A stretch of 12,478 nucleotides of DNA from CAZDHT01 sp964505325 (lineage in GTDB: Bacteria; Planctomycetota; PUPC01), in contig CAZDHT010000159.1 of assembly GCA_964505325.1 (NCBI GenBank), positions 1-12,478 of the forward strand. The letters run 5' to 3'. A model generated the notes under the pieces. That model was given only the letters and a program-made list of their open reading frames with translations, did no database searches and had not been told where the DNA came from. A program made the position numbers and the translations under genes. Positions 12,428-12,478 of the stretch are shown here, one piece after another (positions within the stretch are counted from its first letter, which is position 1; each line of letters starts with the position of its first letter).

Positions 12428-12478
12428 GGGGTCCTCCCCGGACCTGGCTCTGCGCTTCTCCTTCCCTTGACAGCCTGA

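Overview
The window is a GC-rich stretch of bacterial chromosome. The organism is probably Gram-negative, because there is a lipobox lipoprotein and several signal-anchored proteins. A planctomycete or related PVC-group bacterium fits the gene content: a sugar-phosphate isomerase/epimerase paired with a dehydrogenase, a GYF_2 membrane protein, a membrane-anchored protein with beta-sandwich domains that look carbohydrate-binding, and long intergenic spaces full of hairpins. This placement is inference; no rRNA or diagnostic marker is present. Several sites match the bacterial housekeeping (sigma70-type) promoter consensus well.

Layout. Positions 173-2004 (minus strand) hold a two-gene operon: a zinc-type MDR dehydrogenase followed, with a 4-nt GTGA overlap, by a TIM-barrel sugar-phosphate isomerase/epimerase. 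Its promoter places the transcription start at or next to the ATG, so the message looks leaderless. Just upstream of that promoter (2053-2353) sits a roughly 300-bp non-coding element with 11-bp perfect terminal inverted repeats, a 10-bp flanking direct repeat and several internal hairpins, which I read as a MITE-like insertion. Positions 2386-3857 (minus) hold a second overlapping pair: a GYF_2-domain membrane protein and an unrecognised single-pass membrane protein. Positions 3939-4763 (minus) encode a CPBP/CAAX-type intramembrane protease with an N-terminal zinc ribbon.

Positions 4764-5742 are a divergent intergenic region carrying a pair of related palindromes, one perfect over 38 bp. Positions 5743-7473 (plus) encode a large membrane-anchored beta-sandwich protein. 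It converges on a pyridoxamine-phosphate-oxidase-fold flavoprotein (7505-7963, minus), upstream of which lies tRNA-Gln(CTG) with its own promoter. The space 8169-8951 has no convincing gene but holds strong hairpins. It is followed by a lipoprotein with a long 11-residue-repeat coiled coil (8952-9779).

A consensus-like promoter then drives rplM-rpsI (ribosomal proteins L13 and S9), with a low-specificity threonine aldolase 26 nt behind them. The right edge has about 400 bp without a clear gene, then a small putative zinc-ribbon protein.

I see no phage, CRISPR, toxin-antitoxin or recognisable defence system. The most unusual items are the MITE-like element beside the leaderless promoter, the palindrome pair and the hairpin cluster at 8475-8631.
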